Shown: positions 12,646-26,575 of the stretch, piece after piece | Numbering within the stretch: position 1 is the stretch's first letter | Layout: the number at the start of each line of letters is the position of its first letter | Assembly: GCF_000002235.5 (NCBI RefSeq) | Contig: NW_022145611.1 | Location: 14,292,882-14,356,881, forward strand | DNA: 64,000 nucleotides | DNA from: Strongylocentrotus purpuratus | Lineage: Eukaryota > Echinodermata > Echinoidea > Camarodonta > Strongylocentrotidae | Direction: 5' to 3' | Made by a program: the position numbers and the translations under genes | The notes under the pieces: generated by a model | Databases searched by the model: none | What the model was told of the DNA's origin: nothing | Seen by the model: the letters and a program-made list of their open reading frames with translations, nothing else

Positions 12646-14357
12646 TCTACATTCAAATCTATATAAATCTAGATACATAACATCTTGATGCATAAAAAAA
12701 CATCCACTACAAAGAAGGTAATAGTGAGAAAAATAATTGATCGGTTTATTGCACAATGACTGTATATACTGGAAACATCAAGATGGCTGTGGGAGAGAGG
12801 GAGAGGGTGAGAGTGGTCAAGGCATCTGTAATTTATTGTTAAAGTCGCATGAAAGACATGCAGTAATTTGCTACCGAAATTTATTCATTAGACCTGTGAC
12901 ATCTTTCCTTTATCAACATATTTTGACCTTTGCATTACGTGTTTGTCGTCATCAGACTGTGCTGTGTCTGGCAGTGATGTACGAGTACTGTTGCACCCCC
13001 TCCCACATGGGAAGATAAAGAGAGAATATGATACGACCATTCTATCTTTCCAGCAAGAAACAGAGTGCCCTCGACCCTATAAGCTGGGCGTGCCACACAT
13101 CTTAATCGCAAGTAAAGTACGCCGCCATTGATTTAAGATTCCATGATATTATTCGCCGAGATCTCAAAATTGCTTCGTCCAGACACCCACCTTTCCAGTA
13201 ACTGCACCTGCCTTCCTAACAAAAATGAAAAGGGAAAACTCCAGAGGCACATGAAACATCGGAACTATTCTGACTATTTTCTTTAATGTGTGATTATATA
13301 TCCGCTTTTTTCTTGTTTCTGATTCATTCTTATCTGTCATAACCAAACCTTAAAAACATTTTAAGACACTGTAACGCAAATGATTTACTAAGGTACTCAT
13401 CTATTCTTATTAGATAATTTTCGGTCGTTTGCTTCACGCTGCTCTAAGTAGTCATAGTAATTATTTTTAAAAAAATTGTGAGTAGTAATACCTCTTTTGC
13501 TACCGGACATTTTGATTACGGACATCTTCGATTTACTGTTTACACAATCATTGTTAGAAATAGTTTTAGTTATTGATGCATAATATGGTATTAGCAATCT
13601 TATCCCATCTCTGTTACCATTTGTAAGTATAGTATAAAGGAAGGAGTGCATTACTGTGAAAGTAAGTGAAGTGTGTTGTGTTCATAAGTATAGAAGTTAA
13701 GACCGGTTCTGAACTTTCCTTTTGTATTTTACCGACATAGCTGCCACTGCTGTAATGTATTTACAACTGCACCATGTTTCGGTGAAGGCGTACATAGAGC
13801 GATTTCCTGTTAAATCGAGCCTCAACGCGCGCGCGTTATGCAGTTGTAGATGCATTGTGGGACATGGCTGACGACACATCGGGACTTTGCGAGCAGCAGA
13901 TGGCAGTATACGTATAGATTAAGTAGTGTCGGTATAATACCCTGCCTTTAAGTAGTTATGCGGTAGTGACGTTAAATCTGTATTTTCAGCCACAATGAGG
14001 CTCTGCATAGCTTGCACTAGAGAATCTACCTAAGATTATTTTCATAGTTATTAAACGTCTTATCGCGCTAAATCCGCATTACCGTTATAGAATAATTTGT
14101 TAAAACACCCTAACTCTGCACTTTAAATATCAAATATGTTACGTGTGCCTAACTAGTCCACTAAAAGTGACAGACCGTCTGTAACATGTACAATGTACAA
14201 TAATTAATCATTGTTTTTCACATTCTATTAAAAGGTTTTGTGGACCAGGATACTATTGAAAGCACTCATGTAAAGACCCCATAGTGAAGTACGTAATCCC
14301 AGGACTCCTATCCATCTAGCTAATGGAAATCAACTGACAAGTCTAGGCATTGACAGG

Positions 14358-14359
<2 letters not shown>
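12646..14359. other. No recognised gene
   Basis: Chance frames only, up to 93 codons at 12737-13018. A TTTTCAG followed by CCACAATGAGG at about 13990 resembles an acceptor, but no donor or long frame follows. Confidence 0.45.
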
Positions 14360-14394
<35 letters not shown>

Positions 14395-14480
14395 CAGAGA
14401 GAGATAAAGAAAGAGAGAGAGAGAGGGAGAGAAAGAGGGAGAGGACGATAAAGAGAAAAAGAAAGAGAGAGAGAGAGAGA
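14360..14480. repeat. (GA)n microsatellite, interrupted
   Basis: Several GA blocks separated by AAAGA and GGGAGA units over about 120 bp. Confidence 0.92.
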
Positions 14481-17400
14481 AACCGTACGAGAGATTCTTT
14501 TCAAGACACTCACGATAACTTATAAGGGATTTTAAACCTTGAGCCATAAATTTACTTTAATATCCGCGAAGGATGATGATGATGTTGTAAGTGGTTGCCC
14601 GAATATTCAAATCGTTTTGCTAATTTTTTACCATCTCACGAATGTCATACAAGTGCAGAAACGATTTCAAAACCTTAATTCACCTTATCGCAATGAAACA
14701 AAAATAAAATCAAGTAGACCATGACAACTATTTCTTGGTATATCTTTCATTTGTGTTAAAAAATGGTGTTAAGTGCATTGTCAGTACCACTGTCTGCTAC
14801 CTACCAATCAATGTATTACACTAATAGGATGTTATCGTGACTATTCTATTGAGAAGGGGAAGCATAAGTGACATTCAATTGGTACGTCATTAACCTTACC
14901 GTCCTGGAAAAACCACTTCCTATTGAATTTATTTCTCTCAATCGGCGAAGTTAGAAAGAAAAAACCCCAGAACAAAACAAAAATAAAAACATGATAAAAC
15001 ATCCAGTCCTTTCTTTCCCTCTCTGCACATTTGATTGAATAATGAATCAAATCATGCAAATAGCATGCACAGATTCCCACAAGACGACACGTTCGGTCGG
15101 AAGAATTCAAAGCAATTGACGGAGAGAAAGAGTTGGCAGGCAAGTAAAAGAAAGAAAAAAGAAAACGAGTCGGGAATTAGCAGTCCGAATCGGTCTTTTA
15201 TTTCCGCGCCGTTGATAATGAGACAAAGAGCATTGAATCAATGTGACGTGAGAATGCCAGGCGTTGAGAAAGTGATGATACTTCCTCGATGCAGTGACGG
15301 CATCATGTTTCCCCCTTTTTACTCTTCATTGTTTTTTTTCTTTCATCTTAACTTTGTTGATAAGAACATTGCAAAAGTACAACAAGAAAAAGGTACTGTT
15401 AAACTCAGATGGTGCCAGACAATAGATTTTACCATGGGTTTCGTGTGCAAATCTGATGTGAACTTGCACAACTCGCACGCCCTTAGATGTTTGCAAAACC
15501 ACATTTATAACTTTGGAAACAATGTCTAAGGATGTGAATTCTTGCAGTCTTGAACTCATTGCAGATCTTAGCTTTACTCTCATACCCGCACCCACCCTTT
15601 CCCCACCCTCACCCACACTCCGATACTAGCCCCGACCTGTAACTTAATTAAACTCCCATGCTTTATTACATTGGCCAATGAGGCATGGTGGCTAACCTGC
15701 CACCCTAAATCATCTGTTTCTAAAACCATCACGCCATTTTCTCGGTACTTACCAATAACCGTTCTTGTGAAGTATTGGCAAATGCATCTTGGATCACGTT
15801 CAACTTGCTGGTCTATTTACCAATTATTACGGGATATTTGCATTTGTATACCGTGTGATTGTAACGTGGGTTCGGATGTGGGTGTGGGTAGCGTGACTTT
15901 GTGCGTGGTGTGTGTTAACGGATGTGTGCATTTGACCTTGGGTGTTTCCTTCGGTACAAATTTTCATTTTCTCTGTCTCCTACTTCAATTTCTTAAGATT
16001 GATATCTATCTTAAAATCGCATTTAATCGCATTGGCAAGAAAATCCGATTATAACTGCTTTCATCTTTTGGCGGTATTAATACAATAGTTTAGGGCCATG
16101 TCGTGCATAAAATTTAGTTTTGAGAAAAAAATAACCATTTCCAACAACCAAAAAAATCATATATTGAGATTTGATGATGTTTTATGGTACTCTTGATTCG
16201 GAGACATTTTTAGATATATCAACTTAGTCAAAATCAGATTATTAGATTAATGTTTGATGATACATAATGATAGAGACAATACAGTTTGTTTTTCTATAAC
16301 ACGTAACATGTTGTCATTTTGCGCTTCTTTGCTGAGAGAAGGATATTGTTAGGTCTACTTTACAAGGTAGATTAGTTTTGTTATCGAGTTATTTACTTAA
16401 GCTGTTTACTTGCTGAAGGGCAATTTTTCCACTTTCAAGTTAACCGATACAAATGGGAGAAGCGGTGTTATTTGTTCTCTCCTGTTTAAGGGAAAAACTT
16501 CCCTGCTCATGAACTTCCAGGAAAACAAAATCTCCAATATCCACTGGCAAACATTGACTGAATGCCTTACAAGGTTATGCAGGCATTAAAGATTTCGTCA
16601 TACTTGAGCGGAATGATGTTTCTAGGACCTGTAGAACGACTGAGTACGTGCATTTGATTTGATTTTGAATATACCCCATTTCTCGGAGCATTCCTTAAAC
16701 TATGATTACATATTTTAAACAGTTGGCGACTTGCTGTGTTTTATTCCCCGGTGCATGTTACATAATGATGGTTGATAGCCCAATTAGAAAGTAATTCTAA
16801 TCGCAGTGAGATCCACACTGTTAACAGTAATGAAATTAAGCTGTCATATCGATCATAGTTTTTCTTTCTCATCGTCATACAATTCTGTTCTGTAGACGTG
16901 GCCTTAGGCTCATGGGTATATCTCATTCACACTTCGATGGCCGATTTAAACATTTCCAATAGCATCATTGATCCCCGCCCATGCTTCTGGTAATGAACCT
17001 TCGTGCCTATTTACCACGTTAAAAAACCCGAAACACAATGAGTTACGAAACGGTATGGATGTTGTTTCTGTAACATTGCTGTTCTAAAGAACGGGAGTAC
17101 TATATAGGAAAGAAATCAGAATATAGGGGATTGAAAAATTTGACTTTTTATTGTCTTGAGTAAGACAAAATAATGCTCTATACCGTGACAAAATTATGCA
17201 ATTACTGCCTGACTCAAGTAGTAGAATTTTCCATCTAAACGTATGAAAGACATTTCGTACTACTTTCCTTCCTTTTAACAATTCCCATCAATCCTTTTTG
17301 AACATGTTTGAGAATACTTGTTAATCATTAATTTTCTTCTTTCTATACTTCTCGGTAACTTATCAGTCATTTTTAAAAGCCAGCGTCCGTATCGCAGAAA

Positions 17401-19381
17401 GTCCTTGCTACATGTTAATCTCGTGTCCATTTCAAGGAAACCCAAATTCAAGGAGCGTCCGAGAAGAAGACAATTCGTGACATTCTACGGAAGTCAACGT
17501 TTCTCCACAATAGTGCAACTCTTGCCCTAGGGGTAGTGCATGATCGCGCCTCTGCTCTTCATGATTACACCACGCCAAAAGGCGCGTGCCCTATCCCATC
17601 GCAACAGATAATCGCCATTCTTTGTATCCGTCAGCCCCAATTTTCCTTCCGACCCCACTGCCCATTTGAAAAGTAAAAACAAACGTCCAGGGGAATAGAG
17701 CATTATCCATTAAAATGAATTAAAGCCGACGGGCACCAATTATTATCAGATCTGTTTTTAGTTGCGTTTTAAGGTTGAGGATGTGGACGAAATGATGACT
17801 TTTCAAATGCGTGGGTAACCAATCCCTTACCTTAATCCCCTATACAGCGCCATGAAACAAAATAGGGATACCTGGAGAAACAGAACGGCGTATATCAAAC
17901 TATAATTTTGGTTTAAAATGCTCCTAATCTTCGTCTTCCCTACCCTGGGTAAAAATCATAATTCATAGCATGTCTTTGAAATATATAGGTATAATCATGC
18001 AGAATTAAGTATGTGTCCTTATTTAAACCAAAGTCATCCATCAATTACTGTATGCATCCTTTTTATTCAAAAGAAAAAACAAGAAACGCGTCTGTGGAAG
18101 CCGTAATCGCATTTTTTTGTATAAATGTTTATCCGAATTAGCGAGGACATGTCCTTGCTCAGTGCCATACAAATTATCCAAACTCCCGTTACACTGTGGA
18201 GTAGACGTTTGCCTTCCACATCAATGTAAATGCAACCAAATTTATTACTGAAATATAAGCCAATACTGTAGAGCCATCTTATATTAGGTTACACTTCAGT
18301 CAGTCTTATTAACACGTTGATAAAATAGTCGTTCGTTGCTTGGACATGCTGACTATCCATTTCCAATTTATTAAACAAAACATGTTTCGAACTCCAGTGC
18401 TGAAGCAAAAAGTTTTGATTTCTAGGGTATAGCTTGTTACAATGTGTTTCATTGCTTTTATTGAGTCAGATTTAAAGGGACTTATGAATAAATAGAATTG
18501 ATAAATACGAACAGAAGTTGTAACTCTGTATGAAATGAATCAGTCAATTCACTAACAATATATGAACTGGTGAATTACAAGCTGATTTATGTGTAGGTAT
18601 TTACTGGGGGACGTACATTAAATTAAGGTTGTAAAAAGGTTGTAACTCGGATTTGATAGTACATTAAAGATGTTTTTATTTCTCTCTTTAACATAGTTGT
18701 GTAATTAAAAGCATATGATACATGTTTTCTAAGCAGTCAGGTAAAGCAATCATAATTTTAAAAAAAAATCAATATCAAATGAAAAAAAGTTCCACTCAGA
18801 CACGGTCCGAAAATCTGAATCTTACTTTTGATTCAAATCAAAAGACGACACTTTCCGGATGAATTTTAAGAAAACAACAACTCAAATACACAAACAAACA
18901 ACAAATTATGATCTCCTATTGATGCACTATTACTGCATTTCTTTCATCAATAATTACTAACTAATAAAGGCTATGTGGAGGTTCTGTGATTGGAGAAAAT
19001 TGAAAAATAAATAATTCACCATGTACCGCTGCTGAAAATTGGCCTGTACGGCCTCTAAATCCATTCAGACAAAATCTCTTCCACACCTGCGAATGTCAGC
19101 AGACGTGATAAGCCATGTGGAACACACATTACAACATATAAATGGCGCCATACAAGTGCTGTGGATCTTCATCATCAACATCAAGAGGAACGTGTTTTAG
19201 TCATAAAAAGTATGAATAGTCATCAACATTACTGTACTGTTTGGATTATTCTTAACTATGGTGCCCGATAAAGGCATGTCATCTGCACTTTTAAAGATAA
19301 TACAACATCTATAGATAACAAATATGCACTTCAACCAGATATATTTCATTCATATTAGGATAAGTGTATCTATGAGTGCTA
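14481..19381. other. No recognised gene
   Basis: The longest frame is 164 codons on the + strand (15035-15529), with no recognisable domain and with overlapping frames on the other strand. I regard it as chance. The patches at 15170-15270 and 17560-17800 are less AT-rich and carry several homeodomain-like and GATA-like words. They are discussed as possible regulatory islands. Confidence 0.4.
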
Positions 19382-19390
19382 TTATATATG

Positions 19391-19424
<34 letters not shown>

Positions 19425-19467
19425 CATTCCATAGATAGATAAAGATATATATATATATTATATATCT
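19382..19467. repeat. (AT)n microsatellite
   Basis: Two AT runs (about 19396-19423 and 19445-19466) separated by a short ATAGATAGATA spacer. Confidence 0.92.
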
Positions 19468-21387
19468 CGTGAAAATATTTGATAAAAGAGTGATACAGTT
19501 CGAATATTCTTTTTTCTATATTGCTTTCAAACATTAAAGAGTGTAACATTCCTTTTATGGTTACTGCAGGTGCTCCATCGATTTGATCATGCAAAATTTT
19601 CACTGTGCTCACAACGCTAGTGATGTAGAATCAGTGTTCCAACGGCTATACGTTTGGTTCATGATGAGGGTTACGTAAAGTTATTAGTTTAGGGTTAAAG
19701 ATAAAATTCGACTAAAGCGAAAAATTGACCCATTTGGCAATTGAACCGGGGTATATGTCGTATAATGTATTTCGCAAACCCCACATTGCCCTAAATTACC
19801 TGTAGATAAACTGCTGTGCCAAAGGAGTGCTTGAATACTCCGTGGGCTGTTATTTCGATCAGATTAATTTCAAAGCAAACGGTAGATAGAAGATTAGAAT
19901 TGTAATAACTGCACTTACTTTCCCGCCCTAAAACCTCTCATGCTCATATAATAATAAATGCTGCCGACAGGTTCGTTGCACTCGGGTCCGTTTTGGGTTG
20001 ACATTTTCTAGGTTTCCATTTGTTATCGTAATCATTTAGATTATTAAGGTGCCATATTTCTCAGCTTTTAAGGTAGGGAAAAAATTAGAAAGCATATTTT
20101 TTCTTCAAACCGTGCGTAAGGCAATGGATGTTGCTTATCTCTAATGCATCTTAAGGATTCGGACATCCACTTTTCAACAAATGCTGAATTTTGCGAATGA
20201 CAATTGCATCTCTTACATAATTTGTATTTCCAATATATTAAAAAAGGGACATCACGACCAATCAAGAGTGTACGCAAATTGCAAGTTTTTAGAGATATCA
20301 AAGAAATGATTGAATAAATAATTATGATCATGTACATGTTCTCGATAAAGGTATTTTCGTTATTAAAAAAAAAATCTCATCTGAGATGACGTTGTAAGAG
20401 ATTTAAACAAAAAATGTTTACAATAAGCTAATTCATCCTAGGTCAGAAAACATTTCTTAGATATTGAGCATCTTCTATAAAACAAAGTCATGGTGGAAAT
20501 ATAAATTGTGCAAAACACCGGTGGCGAATATGGCACGAGCATGTTGTAAACTTAAGGGATTACTTTTGTTAATGGCTTCTTTTGCCACATTTAAAATAAA
20601 TTTCATTCTAAATTTGTCGTCTCATCTCATGTTACACATTTACATTTTTTTTCTCAATCACACTCTTCCTTTGCCACTGCGTCTCTATAATCATAATTCC
20701 CCCGGCATCTTTTCTCGGTTCCTCCTTTATCCCTGCCCGTCTCTCTTCTCACCTTCTCTCCCCGATTTCCGCCTGGTATCTTGTGCCTTCGATCAACATG
20801 TTCCACCTCTTTTTCTCTCCATGTCTAAAGCCTCGATTAACCCCACTCACTACTCTCCTTAACCAGTCGACCACACCATCCATAGACAAATCAAGAAGGG
20901 TAAGGGGGATAGAATTGGATAATACTCCAAATTAGGCGAATCTTGTCTTCCCGGGGAAACCAGAGAAGTCAATATTCTCACAATGAATGGGTCCCGAGGG
21001 ATATCCTCCACACCACTTAGAAGCTCCCTAGAGACAAGGACGGTCTCAGTCATATCCATAGTGCCTCCGTGTCTCCTTACAATGATGAGCTGGAATTCCG
21101 CAGGTATTATAATCACGATCATACGACACCTGTTATTCGGTGTTGACTTTTAGGCGTTTTAAATGGAGCTGTGTTCTTTCTCATGAATGAAGAATTCTAT
21201 ATGGATTTTTCGACAATGCGAGATCTGGGATAAGTGAATACAAGTCGGAATGCATCTTTTCTTCCTTGAATATTAAATAAAATTTGATACCATTTCAACC
21301 TAAATCAAAGAATATTTGAGTTTACCACCACTCATCAATAACTGTTTTAACGATTTTTTTAAACGTCATTTAAATCACTGACATCAT
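19468..21387. other. No recognised gene
   Basis: Chance frames only. The longest is 132 codons at 20464-20862 and covers a pyrimidine-rich stretch. No motif is visible in it. Confidence 0.45.
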
Positions 21388-21505
21388 TATCGTAGTTATA
21401 ATTATAATGATGATGATGATTATTATTATCTCTATTATCAATATTATCATCATCATGATCATCATTATTACTATCATTATTATATTAATTATCATAATAA
21501 TCTCA
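21388..21505. repeat. (ATT)n/(ATC)n trinucleotide array, degenerate
   Basis: Mixed ATT, ATC and ATG triplets over about 118 bp. An all-isoleucine frame through it is a repeat artefact. Confidence 0.85.
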
Positions 21506-21589
21506 AACTTCAGCCTTCAGTATTCTTATTTTTTACTAATCTGTCAGAAAAAAGTTACACAAATGCATCTTAGATACACCCATGTACTC

Positions 21590-22231
21590 ACGAAACGCAC
21601 ACACATTTGCGCCTATACACCCCCTAATTCAGCTTTGTTTCATCATTCTCTCTAATATGTACACTCATTGTCTTTCATTTGTCGAGAGTTACCAATTTTT
21701 CTATTTTATTATTACCTTTAGATTACATCACGTAATAAAAGGCAGCAGTAAAATAAAGTATACACACAGCCAAATAAGTATCTGCTATATTCCGTAATAT
21801 TTATTTCAATATTTTATCTTGTTTAATTTGTGTGTTCATTATAACTTATGTATGTTTATAGGATTTGTAAAAATGTTTTTGATTATGTTGATACAGGGCC
21901 CCTTGGTCGAGCAGTTTTTATAACTGAAAGGGCTACCCTGTCACAATAAAATATTTAAAAAATAAAAAAAAGCATTTTTAAGAATGCGATTCCCTAACGA
22001 AACGCATACACATTTGCGCCTATACACCCCTAATTCAGCTTTGTTTCATCATTCTCTCTAATATGTACACTCATTGTCTTTCATTTGTCGAGAGTTACCA
22101 ATTCTTGTGTTATATTATTACCTTTAGATTACATCACGTAATAAAAGGCAGCAGTAAAATAAAGTATACACACAGCAAAATAAGTATCTGCTATATTCCG
22201 TAATAAGCATTTTTAAGAATGCGATTTCCTA
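21590..22231 (+). repeat. 236-bp tandem duplication; first copy interrupted by a LINE 3' fragment
   Basis: Block A (21590-21799) recurs at 21997-22205 with only a handful of changes. Block B (21971-21996, AGCATTTTTAAGAATGCG and on) recurs at 22206-22231. In the second copy A and B are adjacent. In the first copy they are separated by 171 bp (21800-21970) that ends in an A-rich tail. The simplest history is a tandem duplication of the joined A+B unit, followed by insertion of a retroelement 3' end between A and B of the first copy. The second copy is therefore the empty site. Confidence 0.88.
21800..21970 (+). mobile_element. 5'-truncated LINE 3' end with A-rich tail
   Basis: The insert carries TACAGGGCCCCTTGG, about 35 bp later GGGCTACCCTG, and then AATAAAATATTTAAAAAATA and an A-run. 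The two G/C blocks can fold into a hairpin. This form (a short hairpin followed by an A-rich tail) is typical of CR1-like non-LTR retrotransposon 3' ends in invertebrates. The neighbouring empty site at about 22205 defines both insertion points. No coding part remains. The family assignment comes from recalled similarity, not from a search. Confidence 0.65.
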
Positions 22232-22662
22232 GCTCAGGCATGGTATTACGGATACAGGTTGTTCTTGCATAATTACAAGACACATGAGACTCATTTGCAA
22301 AAAATGGAAGGCTATACGAACAAGGCAGTATTTACAGATGAAGACAACTACAAAGGGTAACCTTGCTCGAAACTACTACCTTGAAATACGTCATAATTTG
22401 AGACCTCAATATTTCTTCTTTAGAAAAATTGCATGCATCTAGTAGTATACAATTCCGTAAATGGAGTTCTACTTCTCTGAATAGTACGCATAATGTGTTT
22501 TATTCTTTGATACACGATTCTAAAAACAGGCATTTGCTCTGAGCCAGCAGTTTATCAAAATACGAAGTTTTCTTGTCAATTGTTTTCATTTTACGTTGAA
22601 AATCGACGGATAAGCTAGGCCACTCCAGAATAAAATAACCACGCAAATAACCACGCAATAAG

Positions 22663-22750
22663 CGACTACTGCTACTTCGACTACTACTACTACTACTACT
22701 ACTACCCCTACTAATACTTTTACTTCTACTACTACTACTTGTAGTAATAA
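22663..22750. repeat. (TAC)n trinucleotide array
   Basis: About a dozen CTA/TAC triplets with a few interruptions. A serine/arginine-rich frame on the - strand is an artefact of it. Confidence 0.9.
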
Positions 22751-23465
22751 CAATTAATATTGTCAATATTTTTTTTGTTCCTCTGGATAATATTGCTTTG
22801 TTGAAATATAAATTTTATGATTATTAATGCTGTTGTATATACGTTTTTTGCTTTAAGTTTAGATAATGGTTAACTATAAATCATTGTAAAAAATATTTGT
22901 AAGGTCAGCAACGATCCCTCTCTCAGGGACATGGGATTAATACATTGTCATATATCGGCTTGACCGACATTATAATGAGTATAATTTATAAATAAGTATG
23001 ATTTATAAGATTTCACCTTAGAGAACGGAAGGCATCGAGGTTGAAAGCGCGTGGGACTATTTTGTTTTGCTAATCTTTAATGAGTATTTCTACCATTATT
23101 TACCGGCACTCGAATTACTGAACCAGAACTATGCCGACATGTAATTTATTTAAGGCCGATAGTTGTTACAGCTATTGTGGAATATTTTAGACTGTTACTT
23201 TAGAGGAAAAAATATATTACGGTAAAAAGTGTGGGGGAGGGAAACCTCCACTAACATGATTAGCTAGGCTTCGTCGTATGTTTTTATGTTCCTCTTAATA
23301 AGATTATCATAAGGTGATATTTTATTACAGATTTTGATAATTTACAATTAAAAAAAAGCTTTGCAATAAGATAACACGAGTAGGTACTAACTTGCGATTT
23401 TATAGAATATTTACTTGGAGGTGTAGCATGATCTAAACGATTTACATATTATAATCAACCAAAGG
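22751..23465. other. No recognised feature
   Basis: Very AT-rich, with no frame of note and no repeat identified. Confidence 0.5.
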
Positions 23466-23580
23466 CAGTTCAATAGCCTTGTATATCACCTATTTAAAGG
23501 TGCGAATATAACGACATAATTTCTGTGGGCTAAACAAATTATGATAATGAAATTGACCTTAATTTGATTTTTAAAAGTCT
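23466..23580 (+). repeat. Dispersed repeat family R1, copy 1 (internally deleted)
   Basis: Aligns with 24693-24830 from TTCAATAGCC through to AAAGTCT. Compared with that copy it lacks an internal block of about 23 bp containing TTACGTAATCTGAACATG. Family and mechanism are unknown. Confidence 0.55.
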
Positions 23581-24692
23581 ATCTGATCGTGTTGTTTGCT
23601 ATCTGCAATATTATAAAAGTCCACACTTTGAGGAAAACAAAAATATTTGTCTTAAGGGAGGTGGCAATGTCGAAAGTGACAAGAAAGTAAGTATACATAA
23701 AACTACGGAATTATGTGAAAATGGGCGTAAATATGCACACTTTTATTATCTGAATCACAAAAAATATATTCACTTCTTTAACATATATGCGCTATACAAT
23801 TTGTAAGTGATTGCATCTAATTTGTAATATCTTGGAGATATTTCAAAATTCAGCAAATAGAAGCCGATCTGTTATTACATATTCTTTAATCCTATAAGAT
23901 TACTATCCATCTTCTTAATACTGAGAACAAATAATACATTTTAACAAATTTGTTTCCTGTGGGAAATGAAATAATATCAGATAAAACTAACAAATTACGT
24001 CGGAATCACCGCAACCTATTTCACCGAATTCATTTTGTTCTTCAGCTAAACAAAACTAAAAATGAAATTTAAAAAATAAAAAAAAGGAGGGAGATTAATA
24101 GACGCCATCATTTCGTCAACATCTCCTACAAAATGTGATAGATTATTTAAAGCATCTGTCCAAATAAATCACAGGCGCAATTATTGCCGTTACAGTTTGG
24201 AAGAAGAATTAGTCTCCGAACAATCATTAGGCTAGCAATGCCAGCAATGAAGGTGACAAGAGGCAATTATAGAAATGTTATTGATGTATACCTTCACAGA
24301 AAGTTCGCTTTGGGAAAAAACGCTCATAAATTATTGAGGTGGATATTTTTCCATGAATTGAAGTGATGATGTATGTCAAGAGCAGTAAGATTGATATACA
24401 TAGTAGTTACAAGTGTACTTATATATTGTTATTAGCTAAGTGGTTTAAAAAGAAAATGCAAACAAAACTGATGATAGTACGAAGGCATTTATATGCATCT
24501 CTCAGCAGGGGAGACTTTTATGAAGAAACCATAAAATTGAATAAAAAAATGACTTTTCTTTGATGATATAACAGCTTTGCCTAGTTTTTATCTCAGCTTT
24601 GAAATGAAATCAAGACAAAATGCAGTCCTCCTGATCAGAAGTAAATTTTGCATGAACACGATTACAAAGAATGTCTAAAAATTCATCCCAAG
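23581..24692. other. No recognised gene
   Basis: AT-rich. An 80-codon frame at 23564-23806 overlaps the R1 repeat and has no recognised motif. Confidence 0.45.
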
Positions 24693-24830
24693 TCAATTTC
24701 AATAGCCCTATCTATCATCTTTTGAAATGTGCAAACATTACGATGAAGTATTACGTAATCTGAACATGATTTCTACGGGATATACAAAAGGATATTAAAG
24801 TTGCCCTTGAGATGAAATTTGGAAAGTCTT
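24693..24830 (+). repeat. Dispersed repeat family R1, copy 2 (fullest copy)
   Basis: Shares GAAATGTGCAAACATT, TACGTAAT, GAACATGATTTCTACGGGAT and ATAC with the copy at 50141-50251, and its flanks with the copy at 23466-23580. It therefore joins the three copies into one family. No terminal inverted repeats or coding frame are visible. Confidence 0.6.
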
Positions 24831-26535
24831 TGCGATTTTGTTCACATAGGATTTCCTCCTTTTTTTACTGATAGAAAATAAAGCAACCACGCTTTCTTTA
24901 TAATTTGATATTCCAATTCACTGCAACTACCTGTTTTATATGACTTTAAGAAAAACAACATTTCATTACAAACATTAATGACAGAAAGGAAAAATAAATT
25001 GAACAAATTGTGAAAACATTTTACACCATCACGCTTGTAGGAGAAAATCTGTTTTGTCTTTATTTTTCGGCACAGTTGACTTTTCCTGAAGTAAAGTAAT
25101 ATTTGAATAAATGGAATCTAAAATCATCCTGAAATAGTTTCACGACCTGCCACCGCATGGTCGTTAATATGGTACGATTATATATATATATTAACAAAAA
25201 GAAATGCCTTTGAAGAGCGTGAAAAGAACAAATAGCGAACAAGACTCACCTTAAAAGTGTGTATGCGATAGACAGGCGACGGGTGGCGGTTTGCAGTTTT
25301 GCTCGACTATTATATTACTGTTGTTCGTCTTGCTTTTCCACTACACTGCATAAAAAGAGAAGGTCGGTCTATTGTTTAGATGTCCTCCAAATACTCTGTC
25401 TTTTATCCCTAAATGGCTAATCTCGATGTTGTTCGTTGCTTCCTTTCTCACTCACTGCCTCCTTGCCCGTAAACTCGACCATTTTATACACTCATTCAGG
25501 CAACCTGTCATGGTTGAGGAGTTGCCATGGTTACCCGCCGACAGACTTCCCGAGTCACTTTTTCTTCTCAATCGCCTACCACTTTCCAGACGAGGCACGG
25601 AAGTTTTTACTGCAAAGACAACACTGTCACCCTCAAAATAATCATATTCTGGTCATGAAAGAATGTTCGAGGCATGCAGCTATGTGTTGTGATGCTAAAT
25701 GACTTTATTCTTTAAGTTGATCTTAATTAGCAAATCTGAAGAGACCTGTATTTGATCAACACTGTATTGTGTAACCTCAACTGTTTCCGCCTATTACGCA
25801 CAAGCCACGCCCACCTTCTCTATGATTGGTCAATGCATCTTTACGACATGGCTCTCACAAAGTATAGTTGGTAGCATGGTAGTTCAGTTCTCGCATGATG
25901 GATGCTTTGTAGTACGAGTATTTACGGATGTCTACAAAAAATGCTTTACACCCTCTTTTGAAACGTCACACTACGTCATAATGTCGTCATAAGACCCTTA
26001 GTTTGACTGAAAAAGGAAACTAGTCAACAATTTCCCACTATAGGCAATTACTGAAAGAAATTATCCGCTTTTAACTATTGTGACATTTAATATCTTAGTA
26101 ATCTCCACTGAAAATAAAATTTAAAATGTTATGAATAAATAGAAATATTCATTAATTTCATTAAAATGCATTCATATTTTATTTAATTTTTATTGATTTA
26201 TTTTTATTTTATAGATTTGCTGATATTTATTGTAGGCCTATTCCTTAATTTTCTATTTGTTTATTTCTATTCATTTTGCAAATATTGATTGATAGATCGT
26301 GTTGGCAGTAGACTTAAGGTATTATTCAACATTGGTAAAGTCAAATGGTTATATAATAATATCTTCTCCATTCAAAAATAATGATCTACTGTTAACCATA
26401 AGGGTATTACCATAACTTCATTGATTACAGGGTTAGCTCCTTTTTGAAGCAGTCAGCCTCTGTGATGGATCTCACTACTCTCTCAACTTTATGTCTAATA
26501 TAGGCCACACAGGATTATTTGGATACGACGACGAC
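24831..26535. other. No recognised gene
   Basis: Chance frames only. A two-frame open stretch at 25372-25702 has no motif. TAGGCCTA occurs at 26233-26240. Confidence 0.45.
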
Positions 26536-26575
26536 TATAAAAAAAAACACAACACAACACAAAACAAAACAAAAC
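26536..26575. repeat. (AACAC)n/(AAAAC)n short array
   Basis: About eight pentamer units of ACACA or ACAAA type. Confidence 0.85.

Noticed and set aside
15035-15529. 164-codon reading frame, the longest in the window
   Set aside because: No recognisable domain, part of it in low-complexity AAAGA-rich DNA, no splice sites bounding it.
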